Below are positions 37,752-49,749 of a stretch of DNA of 64,000 bases, piece by piece. Numbering within the stretch: position 1 is the first letter of the stretch; each line of letters starts with the position of its first letter. Under the pieces are notes generated by a model. That model was not told where the DNA came from. It worked only from the letters and a program-made list of their open reading frames with translations, and did not search any database. The translations under genes were made by a program, and so were the position numbers. Origin of the DNA: Hybos culiciformis (taxonomy: Eukaryota; Arthropoda; Insecta; Diptera; Hybotidae); NCBI GenBank assembly GCA_964007475.1, contig OZ023273.1, positions 42,967,525 through 43,031,524 on the forward strand, in the 5' to 3' direction.

Positions 37752-39608
37752 GTATAGAAAAACTTTACTTGAAAATTGTTTGCAAAAAAAAATTTTGATT
37801 TTCACAAAAAATAACAAAAATATAAAAACAAAAATTTATATTCATTAGGGCCTCCGAACTAGAACCCTACTTACTTACTTATACCTTCAAACTTTGCACA
37901 AAGATTTCTTATATGACGTAGATGAAAGAATTTTGAAAGTTCAATCCTTAACATCCCTATTCCATACACAAACGGTCTTTTATTTATAAATATAGATGTA
38001 CAATAGGTGTACATTTATAAATAGAAAATCGATTGGGAAAATTTTCAAATATTATAATTGCTAGATTGAACGTACATTGCAATCTCTAGTATTGTTTTTT
38101 ATTTGATTCACAGCAATTAAGACCAATTTGTCGGCGTGTAATCGTTTTAAATTCTATTTTTTCAAACAATCAGAAGAAAATCTTGAGTAAAGTTTATGGT
38201 GATTTTTTTTCAAATGACAAGTACATTGTTTTTGTTTATTTCAGTATTATATTATTTTCTTATAATATTATATCATGATGAAAAAAAATCTTTAAAATTT
38301 AATGCAATGTGTTCACTGACTTCACCATTTTTATCGTTGTATCATATCATAAGTATGCTTAATTTTTAATTTGGCTCCTAACAATATTAACTAATTTAGT
38401 TGCAGTAAAAAAAATCATAAATATAAATTTTCATTTATTTTTAGAAAATGAAATAGATAGAAATGTGTCGAAAACATTTAAACATAGTTTCAAAATATAT
38501 AGAGAATTATTTTTATATTAAATTTTGTGTGTTTAGGATATAAAATTTTTGTTTTGAATTTTACCTAAATGTAAATTCAGAGAAATTTATGTATTGATTT
38601 TCTAATATACAAATCAGAGGGCATAGACTTTATTTCCATAAATTATTATAGTTTGAAATATTAATATCATATCTATAGAACAAAAGCAATAAAAAGTTTA
38701 ATTTATTATTTGTTTTTCTAATTTAGAAAGTTGTTGGCTAAAAATATGCATTTTTTTCTATTGCGTGATTGCGTCATGCAACATGCGTAATCCAATCAAA
38801 AAAAATCCAAAACTATTCTACAAAATAAGAAAATAATTTTAAAAAGTTGTCATATGATATACCTAGGTAATATTATTATCTACATAAAATATGTTTAAAT
38901 GATAACAATAATATTAATAATATAAAATACTTCTAGCACTGAATTTATAGTACCTAGCTATAATTGTCAAACATAAATATTTTTTTTAACTAAATTAAAT
39001 CAACAATTGTAAAATATACTGAAATAAATAAATAAAAAACTAATTACGAAATAAATTAACTTTTTTTTTTATTAACTTATCTTTTAAGTAGTTTGTAAAA
39101 TGTTTTGTAAATAAATGAAGTGCTCCCGACAAATAAAAAAAAAAATAATAATAATAAACTTTTATGAAACTAGCAACTTGCTTTTTCCTTAAGTAATTTA
39201 TCGTTTAAAGAACCATATAATTTGTTTATATTTATTTGTTTGTTATTTTTTTTTTAAATTGTTACAGGGGACATCCCCATGAAATGATACATCGTTTATA
39301 TTTTCACTTAGAGCAATTGATATCATTATTCTTTTGCTCATAATTTTTTTTTTTTTATTTTTAATATAAGGATTTTTAAGAGAGGTTATAATGTTGATGT
39401 ACTCAGGATCGTTGCACTAATGTTTTTTAGCGCAATCAAAATCTTTTAAAGAAATTTTAATAAATTCAAATTAGAGTTAAATCGGAGGTAATATTGACTG
39501 ATATTTCATTTTGAGATATCGAGCTTTTTAAAATTACTTTTTTCTCATTTTTTACATTTGTTTGTCTGTTTTAAATGCATTGAATATTTTTATCTCATCT
39601 TAGACTTA

Positions 39609-40062
39609 GAGTCTGTTCACTTATTAGCGATTATTTAAAAAATTAAAATCGGATTTTATATTCCAAGTTTTTTAATTTGTGAACGACACGATTTTACAGC
39701 TGTTATTTCAAAAAATGAAATAATTTTGTCCTAAGTCGTTCACAAATTCAATTTCATTTTTTTAAATTCTGCAAAGGGAAATTTTAAATTTTCCATAACA
39801 ATTTAAATTTGTCTACTTTTAAGTGAATTCAAAAACTAAAATTGTAGGTATAGAAAAGAAAAAAGTGGAAAAAATGGGTACGAAAATTGGGTCGGTCACA
39901 TATTATTGTAAGTATTTGATTTCAGTCGGCCACATATTATTTTATAAGTAGTTGATTTTAGCAGATTATACAGAATGCAGACCTCAATTTAGAAATTGTG
40001 ACATTTGTTTTACAGAAAAGGGAGATTTCTTTTTTTAAATCGTTTAATAAGTGAACAGACTC
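39609..40062. mobile_element. PIF/Harbinger-like (Tourist-type) MITE, copy 1 of inverted pair
   Basis: The element is bounded by GAGTCTGTTCACTTATTA and its reverse complement. TTA flanks both ends (39606-39608 and 40063-40065), matching the 3-bp TWA target of PIF/Harbinger elements. Length is 454 bp. It has no ORF. Confidence 0.82.
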
Positions 40063-40065
40063 TTA

Positions 40066-40530
40066 GAGTCTGTTCACTTATTAAACGATTGAAAAAAAAG
40101 AAATCTCCCTTTTCTGTAAAACAAATGTCACAATTTATAAATTGAGGACGTAATTTTCTGCATTCTGTATAATCTGCTTAAATCAACTACTTATAAAATA
40201 ATATTTGGCTGACTGAAATCAAAAACTTATAATAATACGTGACCGACCGAATTTTCTTACCCATTTTTGCCGCTTTTTTCTTTTCTATACAATTTTAGTT
40301 TTTGAATTCACTTAAAAGTAGACCTACAAATTTAGTTTGTTATGGGAAATTTAAAATTTCCCTTTGCAGAATTTGAAAAAGTAAAATTGAATTTGTGAAC
40401 GGATTTAGGACAAAATTATTTCATTTTTTTAAATAACAGCAGTAAAATCGTGTCGTTCACAAATTAAAAAACCTGGAATATTAAATCCGATTGCAATTTT
40501 TTCAATAATCGCTAATAAGTGAACAGACTC
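40066..40530. mobile_element. PIF/Harbinger-like MITE, copy 2 of inverted pair
   Basis: This is the same family as the copy at 39609-40062 in opposite orientation, separated only by TTA. The right flank is ATA (40531-40533). The 465-bp length differs by small indels. Together the two copies form a palindrome of about 920 bp. Confidence 0.82.
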
Positions 40531-41383
40531 ATAGACTATAATTTAAAGGTATATATTGTAATGCTAGTTATTTTTTAACTTAGTTGTGACTGTCAAATTT
40601 TCTCGTGTTCATTTTTAAATGTGTGTAATGTGCATATATAATATAATATATCTAATATAATCAAAATACCAAAGTTTCGTTTAACTGAAATATTTTGTTT
40701 TGCAATATTCTGAACATAAAATTGGTGAGTGGGTGATAATAGATGGTTTATAACCGAATTTTTTTTTTTTTTTATAATTCTACCAATTATTTTTTTAGTA
40801 CAAATCTTAAATATTGATGTCACTTATTCCAACGAAAATGGCGCACAATAAAATTTTATGTAACTAAAATAGTACGGATGAAAATCACGAAAAAGTCAAT
40901 AAAAATCCAAACTAATGTTGAAAATATTTAAATTTATCCAGTTATTTTATTTTTATCCTTCAGCTATTTTGCGATATATATATATAAGATTAAATAAATA
41001 TAAACTATTCATATTGCACTAGTAGAATATACCACATCGCTTTATAATCACTTATTAAAATTTAAATTTTTATTCATTATAATAAAATGGTGTATTCAAC
41101 ATTACAAAAAATTCAAATGATATAGAACTGAAAGGAATTACTGAAAATAGTGAAAGTTAATACATGATTATGTATTAAATATTCGCGGATTCTATGTTGT
41201 TTGAAATGTACTTTAACAAGACTAACATTTATGTTTTTGGATTTTAATTAGAACTTTAATTTTTTTTTCTATTATCGGTAAATAGTTTATAAAAACAAAT
41301 ACCTATTAACAGAAACATTCCGAAAAATAGTTTAAATAAGATAATAATAACTCAAAATACTGTAATGTGTAATGGAAGTGTAA

Positions 41384-41802
41384 TGCATTGTTTATAGCTA
41401 ATTTACCTATCTGAAAAAATGGTACCGTAAAAACCGATTTTCTATGTTATTATATTTATATTTAAGCAAATTTACTGAAAATGAAGATATTAATTTTATC
41501 TATTTTTCGTAAAAAGAATTTTTTAAAAATATTTTCAAATAATTAATAAAATTGAATTTATTTTTATTTGATATCTGAAAAATTTCATTACTTCACAAAA
41601 TTATTTTTTTGTTTCTTTTTCATTAGGTTTCCTACCTATCATAATATTTTTTTAAGATACCTTTCCTGTCAAAAAGTTTTTTTTTGTTTTTTTTTTATAT
41701 TTTTTCCAGTTGATTTTTTACTTTCACATAAAATTAGCTGTGAATAGGTTCCCGGAACATTCCTCCAAAAATTACTTTACTGTGGTAGCTATAAACAACG
41801 CA
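41384..41802. mobile_element. Harbinger-like MITE, family B copy 1
   Basis: TIRs TGCATTGTTTATAGC and, at the right, GCTATAAACAACGCA are flanked by TAA on both sides (41381-41383, 41803-41805). Length is 419 bp. The interior aligns along its length with the element at 58562-58979, including TACCGTAAAAACCGATTTTC and CCGGAACATTCC. Confidence 0.85.
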
Positions 41803-42970
41803 TAAATATTTAATTTTAATGCAAGAAGTATTTAAAAAAAAGTCGTGTTAATTTTTCCTGCGTATAAAATTGTTCATCATCGAATACTGATAATATTAAT
41901 TTAATGAAATTTAATAAAATCTTTAATATACGTAACGGTAAATAATGTTTGGAAAAATTATATTTTTATTGTATTTTGCTATTTTTTCGGTGTATTAAAT
42001 AAATATAAATATCGTCTGTGCGTAAATTTTTAGTTGGTAACACTGCATGCATAAAGGTCGAATATAGTCGTAAAATATGGTTTTTTCCCTTTTGAAAATA
42101 AAAACATTGTATTTATAATTTTTTAATGTCATCTTATATTTTTAGAAATCATTGCTTAGATTTGCTTGGATTTAGATTCCATATTGATTTTATTATTACA
42201 TATTATTATTAATTAGCTAAATACATTTTTTCTATATCAACTTAAAAATTAGAGCACTAACTATAACAAGGTCATCGGCTCCTAACTTATATTTTCTTAG
42301 GTTATAACTTTCTTTTTTTTTATACAATCCAATTTTTCTTTAGGTAAATATAATTTATGTACCAATAGTAATTTGGCGGCGTTCAGGAATTTGTTGATAA
42401 GTTTTATGTTATTACTTGTTCCTTACACAGCTCTATATTTTAAATATACCTACACTGAGATAATAAAGCATTTTAATAATATTATAATAACTCTGGAATT
42501 TAATAAAATTTTAAGATTGCAAATTTAAGTCAGGAAATTATAACGAATTACCATCGAGTTTATACTGTCAAATTTTATTTTGATGAAATTTAATGAAATA
42601 TTTATGCATTTCCACGCAGAGAAATGCCTTTTCATTCAATATGATTATATCAGTCATAGACTCCTAATCATAACGAAAAAATAGCCCTATGATTAAAAAT
42701 CTTCGCGCAAGATGAATAATCTTTGCATATAATTACTACGTTATACATCGTGATTATCTTATGATTTACCTGAAATCATAAGTTATGATGCTTAATCATG
42801 CTAGTCATAAGTTATGATTAATACAAAAACATTTTTTTTTCACTTTTTATTTTATTTTCGGTGATTAAAATTCAGATTATTTACTTTAATTACTAAAATA
42901 ATAGTACATAGTTGAAATTTTCTGTAATGTCGCTAAAAAAAAATAAAAAACCAAAATTTTTTTGCTTTCT

Positions 42971-43020
42971 TCGGGATTCGAACCTGCGTCCTTAACATTA
43001 CAAATAGCCAACACACCACA
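42971..43020 (-). repeat. tRNA-like segment (B box GGTTCGAATCC)
   Basis: On the minus strand it reads GTGTTGGCTATTTGTAATG ... GCAGGTTCGAATCCCGA. The B box is intact. The sequence aligns with the plus-strand segment at 43081-43138. No full cloverleaf can be drawn, so it is not called as a tRNA gene. Confidence 0.5.
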
Positions 43021-43080
43021 CAGAAAATGTGTATACCAAATTTATATTTTCTATTTTATGTACATTTTAAATTTCAATAC

Positions 43081-43138
43081 CGTAGCTGAGTGGTAGTGTT
43101 GGCGGATTGCAATGCTAAAGACCCAGGTTCGAATCCGG
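43081..43138 (+). repeat. tRNA-like segment (A and B boxes)
   Basis: GTAGCTGAGTGGTAGTG is an A-box/D-arm-like start and CAGGTTCGAATCCGG a B box, 58 bp overall. The middle, GGATTGCAATGCT, does not form a proper 5-bp anticodon stem and the acceptor stem is missing, so this is a tRNA-derived relic. Confidence 0.5.
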
Positions 43139-45094
43139 AAGAAGACATAAGAAATAAAATTGTTAATTTAATAAAAATATAATAAATAAAATTTAATAAA
43201 TTAAAAAAATATTAAAATAAAATAAAAAAAAATTAAATAAATGAAAATTAAATAAAAAAAAATTAAATAAAAAAAATTAATAAAAAAAACTTAAATTTTA
43301 TTTTCTTATGTAAAATAGCAGCCATTACTCGCTTTTAAGACGTAAGAAATGAAATCGATATTATTGGGTTGCAGGATTTATGATTTTGCAGTCATAGTGA
43401 TTGTTTTTACCCTTAGTCATTGTTTATGATTAATATTTACGGTTTATGATTAGTTATTAAGAGCTGAGTTCTCTGACTGCTTTACGCATATGTACAATCG
43501 TCATAATCATAATATCTGATTGGATTTCTCTCCGTGATAGCTTGATACGAATAGGAGAAAATATTATTCTCATATGATTTTTACGTTCAATCATAATTCA
43601 TAATAACATTCTATAATAACTCTTGGTGATTTTTTTTTTTAATTTTTCAGATTTTCTATGTAATTTATTGCAGTTTCGTTCTAGTTATAAGTTCTGCCAT
43701 TCAATACTATCACAGATGTTGTAACTTTTCTACAATTATTTTAATTTACAACGAAAGACATAGTCTGTAATTTCTGCGTTTTTAAATTTAAATTAAATTA
43801 ACAATTATATATAAATTTTTTTCTTGTGTTTATTTTGTGTTCATTTTTGAAAAAAAAAAAAATGAAAATTATAAAAAAGAAAAGGGAATATAAGATTTAG
43901 CTTTGTTCGCAAACTAGAAGATGATAAAATTTTTTTATGGTTGATTTCATGGAGATTTTAGGTCAATGATTTTTTTTTTAAAGAATAAAACCAAAAACAA
44001 AAAAAAGTAAACGAAAAGAATATAAAGTATTAAATTTTATAAAGTTTGTTGTTTTTATTTTTTTTTTGTTTTATTTTTCGAGAAAGTTTAAAATTCTGCC
44101 AACGATAAAAACCATTTCGGTGTCATTTTCATTTTTATACTCTTTTTGTGACAACAAAAAAAAATGTAAATGAATACGGATAATCTTGATTTTGACCAAA
44201 AATATAGATACATGCTTATATATGTATATTCTTTTTTTTTTCAATAAAATTGTGTATTGTTATGTTAAAAAAAAAAAGAAATGATTTTTAAGGAAAAATC
44301 CAAATTAATTTTTTATGTAAAGAAGATAGCAAATCTATGCTGCTCATATTTTCCAAAATTCATTGTTCTCATATATTGCTTTGCATTAAAGGAAAATTTC
44401 AAAAATTTCAAAACAAAATCAGAAACAACAAAAGCATTAAATATATCAAATTTGATTTAAATTTGAAATATACATTTTGCTTCAATTTATTCACGGCAGC
44501 AGATAGCAACCAGCATTAAATTACGAAAAATTGACAAAGAAAAGGTTTTTAATTCAAGTTTTCAAAGTCCCTGTGATGGAAACTAATTTTTTATTTTTTA
44601 TTTTTTATTTATTATATGTAAAATAATTTCTTGTTTTAAAATCTATTTCGCAATCGGATAAAGTAAGCTTTTCAATAAGAAACATCAATTATTGTGCAAT
44701 ACTAAGATTAAACTGCTTAAAATGTAAAAAAACATATTTTTAAATAATTTTTATTAACAATCATTAAATTTTAAAAATATTGATAAAAACTTGTTTAATT
44801 TTATATTTTTATTTGTTATATGCATGCTCCAGACGAGTTGAGATCTCAAAATTTACTCATCTGTTGTACCTATATTGTTGACAGTGTTTTGTTTTTTTTG
44901 CAACAAGATTTTTACTATCGAATTTTACGCAAATCCTATTCCCAAATTTAATTTTGATAAAATTCAATGGAATGCATTATTCGTTTCACTCGATTAGAAG
45001 GGAGAATAGGATTATCGTAAGATTTTAACGTTCGTAACTCGTGATAACCCTCTAGTTCGATATTTTATGGGAGTACCTAAAAGACAGTATAGTG

Positions 45095-45435
45095 CAGCGG
45101 TCGGCAAACTATGACCCGTGGGTCACGGGGTGACCCAAAGCATCATTTCATGTTACCCGCTTCAAAATTTTGAAGTAGTTCCCAAATCAATGAATATAGT
45201 TTTTGCTTACAACAATTGCATATAAAAATTTTTTGTTTACAACAATTGCATATAAAATAGAAAGTTTTCCCAGCAATTGTTTTTGTAAGTCTTAGATAAT
45301 AAATAAATTAACTTTTGATTTAACTATTTTTTTTAAATTGCTTTCATATAAAATTGCCACTGACCCACTATAAGTTTAAAAAAATCTCATCTTAGGCGAA
45401 TTTTACCCACGACCAAAAAAGTTTGCCGACCGCTG
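45095..45435. mobile_element. hAT MITE, 341 bp
   Basis: Perfect TIRs CAGCGGTCGGCAAACT are flanked by a perfect 8-bp duplication, GTATAGTG (45087-45094, 45436-45443). The interior holds GTGGGTCACGGGGTGACCC and a 31-bp direct duplication around TACAACAATTGCATATAAAA. It has no coding capacity. Perfect TIRs and duplication suggest a recent insertion. Confidence 0.95.
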
Positions 45436-46749
45436 GTATAGTGTGTAGTAATGTTGAAAGACTTCAGTTTATTAAATCTGCGGTAAAACCACCAACAGAC
45501 CAATTGAATAAACATTAAATCGAAATAGCTAAACAAATGTAAACAATAATAATCAAGAGCAATTTAAAATGAATCTATGTTGTTAAATATTAAAAAAAAA
45601 AAAATTGTTATGAAACTAAGATTTTAATAACTTAATATGCGAAATTGATTGAAAATTGTCTCACTTGTTTATAGCCTTTTCCAAATATATATATGTATAT
45701 ATTTATATATATTACGTATAAATATGTACATATGCACACAGGTTCAATTTGTGAATTAATTATTTTAACAGTTTAAACAGATTTGAATCAAAAAACATTG
45801 CTATCCCATTTCGCTTTCAATAAACCTTTAATTTTCATCCCCTTGCGATTAAAAAGGAAAAAAAAATAATTCTTTTTTTTATTTCCATTTCTATTTCTGT
45901 TTTAAATTCCGCAGATAATTTTTTTCTTGTTGATTTTTTGATTAATAAAAAAGATTTTAATTTATTTGTTTTATTTACTTAAATTTAAATATTCCGTTTT
46001 CATGGAAAAGAAATTTTCAGATTTTTTTTTTTTACAATTTATTTCCATTTTTTTTTTTTTTTTTTTGATAAAAATGGCCTTGTTTTCTTTATTTTATAAA
46101 AATTATTTTATTACAAATAAAGAAAAAAAAAAAGGAAAAACTTAAGAATTTTTAATTAATTGATTGAAAGATAACATTTTTTTTTTCAAATGAAATTAAT
46201 GGAAAGAATTCAAATCTTTAAAAACAAAAAAAATAATTTCTTTTTGGATGATAAAAAAATAATTTTTTTTTTGTCTGAAAAATTTGGAAATTATTTATTT
46301 TTTTATTTATTAATTAAAAAGTTGAAAAAAAAAAATTGCAGAAAATTCTTCAAATTAATTTCTCATTGAATTTATATTTTCGGTGAATTCCTGATAATTA
46401 GAAAATATTATTATATACCTATTATAGTATACATAATCATATGAGTTAGATGAGAATTCGACATCAATTGACATTAATAATAAAATTCTTTTAGTTCAGG
46501 ATAAATTAACAAATAAACATATAATAAACAAGTGTCAATGTATTTTTGTATAAATACAGAACGAGTTGTATAACAAATTTTGTTTACATATCCAATATAC
46601 TGTTTTAATGCGTAGGGGAGAGGTAATTGCAAAGAGAGAATATTTTTTCTTCTCATTTTTTCTAATTTTTTTTTTTTGTATTTGGCTGTATTGAAATATT
46701 GTGAGAGATATTATGTTTGTTTAGGTATTATGTAATATTCAATACGAAA

Positions 46750-46843
46750 CATCTAAATGATTTCATTATTTACGCTGATGCATCTAAATTTTTTCATTAT
46801 ATACGCTGATGCATCTAAATTTTTTCATCTAAATGATTGCATG
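46750..46843. repeat. 31-bp tandem repeat, three copies
   Basis: CATCTAAATTTTTTCATTA plus TACGCTGATG is repeated from 46750, 46781 and 46812. The first copy reads CATCTAAATGATTTC and the last is truncated. Confidence 0.8.
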
Positions 46844-47514
46844 TGTATTGACGCATATAATACTCCATTTAGTGATCTAAATTCTATAGCACTAAATACA
46901 ACATAACGATCCCCAACGCATTAAAAAAGTTTTAAGAACTTAATCATCTCAATATAATTATTATATTTGTCTGTGATTATAATTAATGCTAAGACTTCGA
47001 TGAGAAATTTGACATTTAAAACTAAACATATACTAATATATTATAATAATTTTTTTTTATTGAAATCCAGCCCAATCTGAATTTTTCCAAAAAAATTGGA
47101 GTTAAACCACTCAAATGAACTATTGAGTTGAAAATAAAATAATCAGTACACGGTTTAAAAAAAAGCTGATGAAATTAATATATTTTCGTATACATATAGA
47201 TCCATAAATTTTTTTGAAGAAATTTATAAATTCTTTTTTATCAATAATTTAATTTTTTTTTTTATTAATTATATATATATTTTTTATCAAATATTTAATA
47301 AAATTCAAATATTAAATTTATAAATTTATGGATGAATTTTATCCGAGTGTCGAAATAAATTTTATTCCTTGAAATTTATCACTAAATTTGATAAATAAAG
47401 TAGTATAAAAGATGTAGGAATTGATGATACTAATTACAGTTGGTAAACACTTCTACATTTTCACGATAATTCATGAACTAATTTACATTTTTTTAAGCTG
47501 GAGTTTTACATTTT

Positions 47515-47665
47515 TTTTTTTTTTTTTTTTTCGCCTTTTTTTTATTCTTATATAGTTTTTTTTTTTTATTTGTTTTCGGTCACCCATCTAAGGTTCTATC
47601 ACTACGAGACGTTGCTTAACCGCTGTGTTCAATGTGATGTAGAGTCTTCCACTGAGCTATGTCAG
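47515..47665 (-). repeat. 5S rRNA-like SINE or retropseudogene
   Basis: On the minus strand, GGTTAAGCAACGTCTCGTAG and CCTTAGATGGGTGACCG match the 5S rRNA internal promoter region (box A to box C) in order and spacing. A tRNA A-box-like TAGCTCAGTGGAAGA lies just upstream. An A-rich tail of about 50 nt follows. The 5' half of 5S rRNA is not recognisable. This fits a 5S-headed (SINE3-like) or chimeric retroelement more than a 5S gene. Confidence 0.5.
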
Positions 47666-48897
47666 TAATATACAACAATGTATTAAATAGAAAATATAAA
47701 CTCGGTATTAAAACTTTATACATTTGTTTAAGTAATTTATACAAGAGTGTAATTGTTTTTATAAATTTTCTTGTTTATTTTATAAAAAAAATATAAAACT
47801 AAATGAAAATCTTCATTTTATACTTAAAATATATTTAAATTTTTTATTTAATTTATAAATTTTTATATCGAATTTATTTTTAGACTTATTATTAGGTTTT
47901 ATATCTGAGCAAATTGATTTTTTTAATATTATTAATTTTACCCTATTTTTTTTAACCGTGTAGTAAGAAATTTCGTTTTTCGAGATTTAAACATCAGCAT
48001 TATAATGTTGAAATTTCAAATTTAAATATATTGCATTATTATTTGTTTCTTTTTTGGCATCAAGAAACTAATTTAATATACATAAATAATAAAAAAAATC
48101 TTTTTTATCAAAATGTTAAATGCACCAGTCATAAGACAACATTCATTGACGTTAATATTCTTAAAAAAACAAAATTAAAATTTGAAAATAAATAAAGTGA
48201 TTTTTCTTCTATTCTTATTTCAAGGTTTTTATTATGCAAAAGATTTATTTTTTTTTAAAATGCTGTTGTATGAATAGTTAAATTTTAATTTACAGAATTA
48301 AATATTTTTATAATAATAAAACAAAATTTTATTTTTGAAAAATACTTAAAGTTTATATTTTCATTTTCTTCACTAAATATATAAAAAAAGATTATTTTAC
48401 TTTTGATGAATTTTGGAAGTGTATGTACATTAATGTCCTTGTTGTGACTCTATAAAATTTCGACTAACATAAAAAATATTTTATTTTATCTATACATAAG
48501 TTAAACTTTTTGTATGTAATGTTGCATTATTATTACATAGGAGTAACATTTTTGTTTTAGTGTACGCTCCTCGAAAACCGCTATATACTACACTTGCATA
48601 TGTTTACTTCTGCATAACAAAAAAATAAAATATAAAAATTAGATATCAAGATAAAAGGAAACTTATCAAAGATAATAATTTCAAGAATTTCATAAAACTT
48701 TCCTAGCTGAATCCCTTCTTAAGTTTTCTCGACATAATTTGTAGAATTTTTAGCTTAAAACCTTTATACCGTATAATTTATTGCTGGATCTTTAAATTTT
48801 TTAATTCTAAAATTCGCTTTTATAATTTGATTAAATATTCCTAATTTATTATTTTTTAATTCCTTATTCTAGAAAGAATATATTACGGAAATAAGCT

Positions 48898-49749
48898 ATG
48901 CGATCGAACACACAAAAACTTCAAGCTGGTTACGCTCGAAAACGTGAAACAGAAAATCAACGTTATGAACGTACAAATGAAGTAAATCGATATTACGATC
49001 ATTGGGGTAAGGTGACAACACGTTTTCAAAATTGGACTAAACCAGAATATTATAAAGATGCTGAAAATCTGCTAAATAAATCAAAAGAAAAAGAACTGAA
49101 AGAAAAGGCATTAAATGTGAAACGTCAAAAATTAAAATCTATGTTAACAGAAGAGAAAATCTCTTATGAAAATGAATTGAAATTTATTATGGAAAGAAAG
49201 TCATCAAATTTAATGTTAAAAAAACATAATTTAGCTGTCAATTCTGCTAATACAATATCAACAGATGTTTTAGAGAAAATTGATAAGAATTTTAAAAGTG
49301 AAGAGCGTAGGCGGCTTGAATTAGAAGCAAAATTATATAATCAATGGAGAAATCCAACAATAAATTGTAATAATAATATTGGTGGTAACAGTGGTATTAA
49401 TAGTGCTAGAAGTAATTTGGATGAACATATTTTTCTTGAATCTAAAACAGATAACGAGGCGATGGCAAAATTGAATTGGTTGGACAAACAGGTAAACAAT
49501 TTTTTTTTTTTTTGGTAAATTTTTTTGTCCTTTGGAAATTGAAGAAATGACAAATATTTATCTTCGTGATGATGATTACTCTTTTTTTTTATTATTATTA
49601 TTTAGGATGGAATTTTGTTGATTTTCAAAAAGAAAATAAAAAAAAAACAAAAAAGAAACGTAATCGATTTGGTACCATTAAATAGGATTGTACGGGATAA
49701 GTTGAAAATCACATCTAAAAAGATTAAATTAAAGGATAAGAGCACTTGA
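48898..49749 (+). CDS. TCHP: Trichoplein-like (TPH-family) coiled-coil protein, N-terminal part
   Basis: The ATG at 48898 is preceded by an in-frame TAA two codons upstream and by a possible acceptor (TTATTCTAG, exon from 48873). The exon encodes 198 charged, largely helical residues and ends at a CAG|GTAAAC donor (49491). The N-terminus (QKLQAGYARKRETENQRYE, then paired aromatic/Trp positions) and the later EERRRLELEAKLYNQWRNP resemble the start of trichoplein, a keratin-filament and centriole-associated TPH-family protein that controls ciliogenesis in vertebrates. A possible second exon, 49606-49749, follows a 114-bp intron with a T-rich acceptor and stays in frame to TGA. It adds 47 Lys-rich residues that do not look like TPH sequence. 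The total would be about 245 aa, half the usual length. The gene may instead continue beyond the window. Residues 155-166 form an Asn/Gly-rich break. Confidence 0.68.

Larger units (their letters stand above)
32110..39605. other. Region upstream of PGRP-LB without a recognisable gene
   Basis: This is expected to contain PGRP-LB 5' UTR and promoter sequence, but no TATA or initiator could be singled out in the AT-rich background. It includes the kB-like match (33456) and a transposon-end fragment (37668). The small ORFs here lack protein-like composition. Confidence 0.6.
42613..43536. mobile_element. Fold-back element containing two inverted tRNA-like segments
   Basis: The ends CACGCAGAGAAAT and, inverted, CACGGAGAGAAAT bound about 924 bp rich in TTATGATT/AATCATAA repeats. 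The two tRNA-like segments are placed tail to tail inside. I could not resolve a target duplication. Confidence 0.6.
43537..48872. other. Gene-poor spacer with scattered repeats
   Basis: Apart from the hAT MITE (45095), the 31-bp tandem repeat (46750) and the 5S-like element (47515), only AT-rich sequence with long A or T runs is visible. The end nearest 48872 probably holds the promoter or 5' UTR intron of the trichoplein-like gene. Confidence 0.6.
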
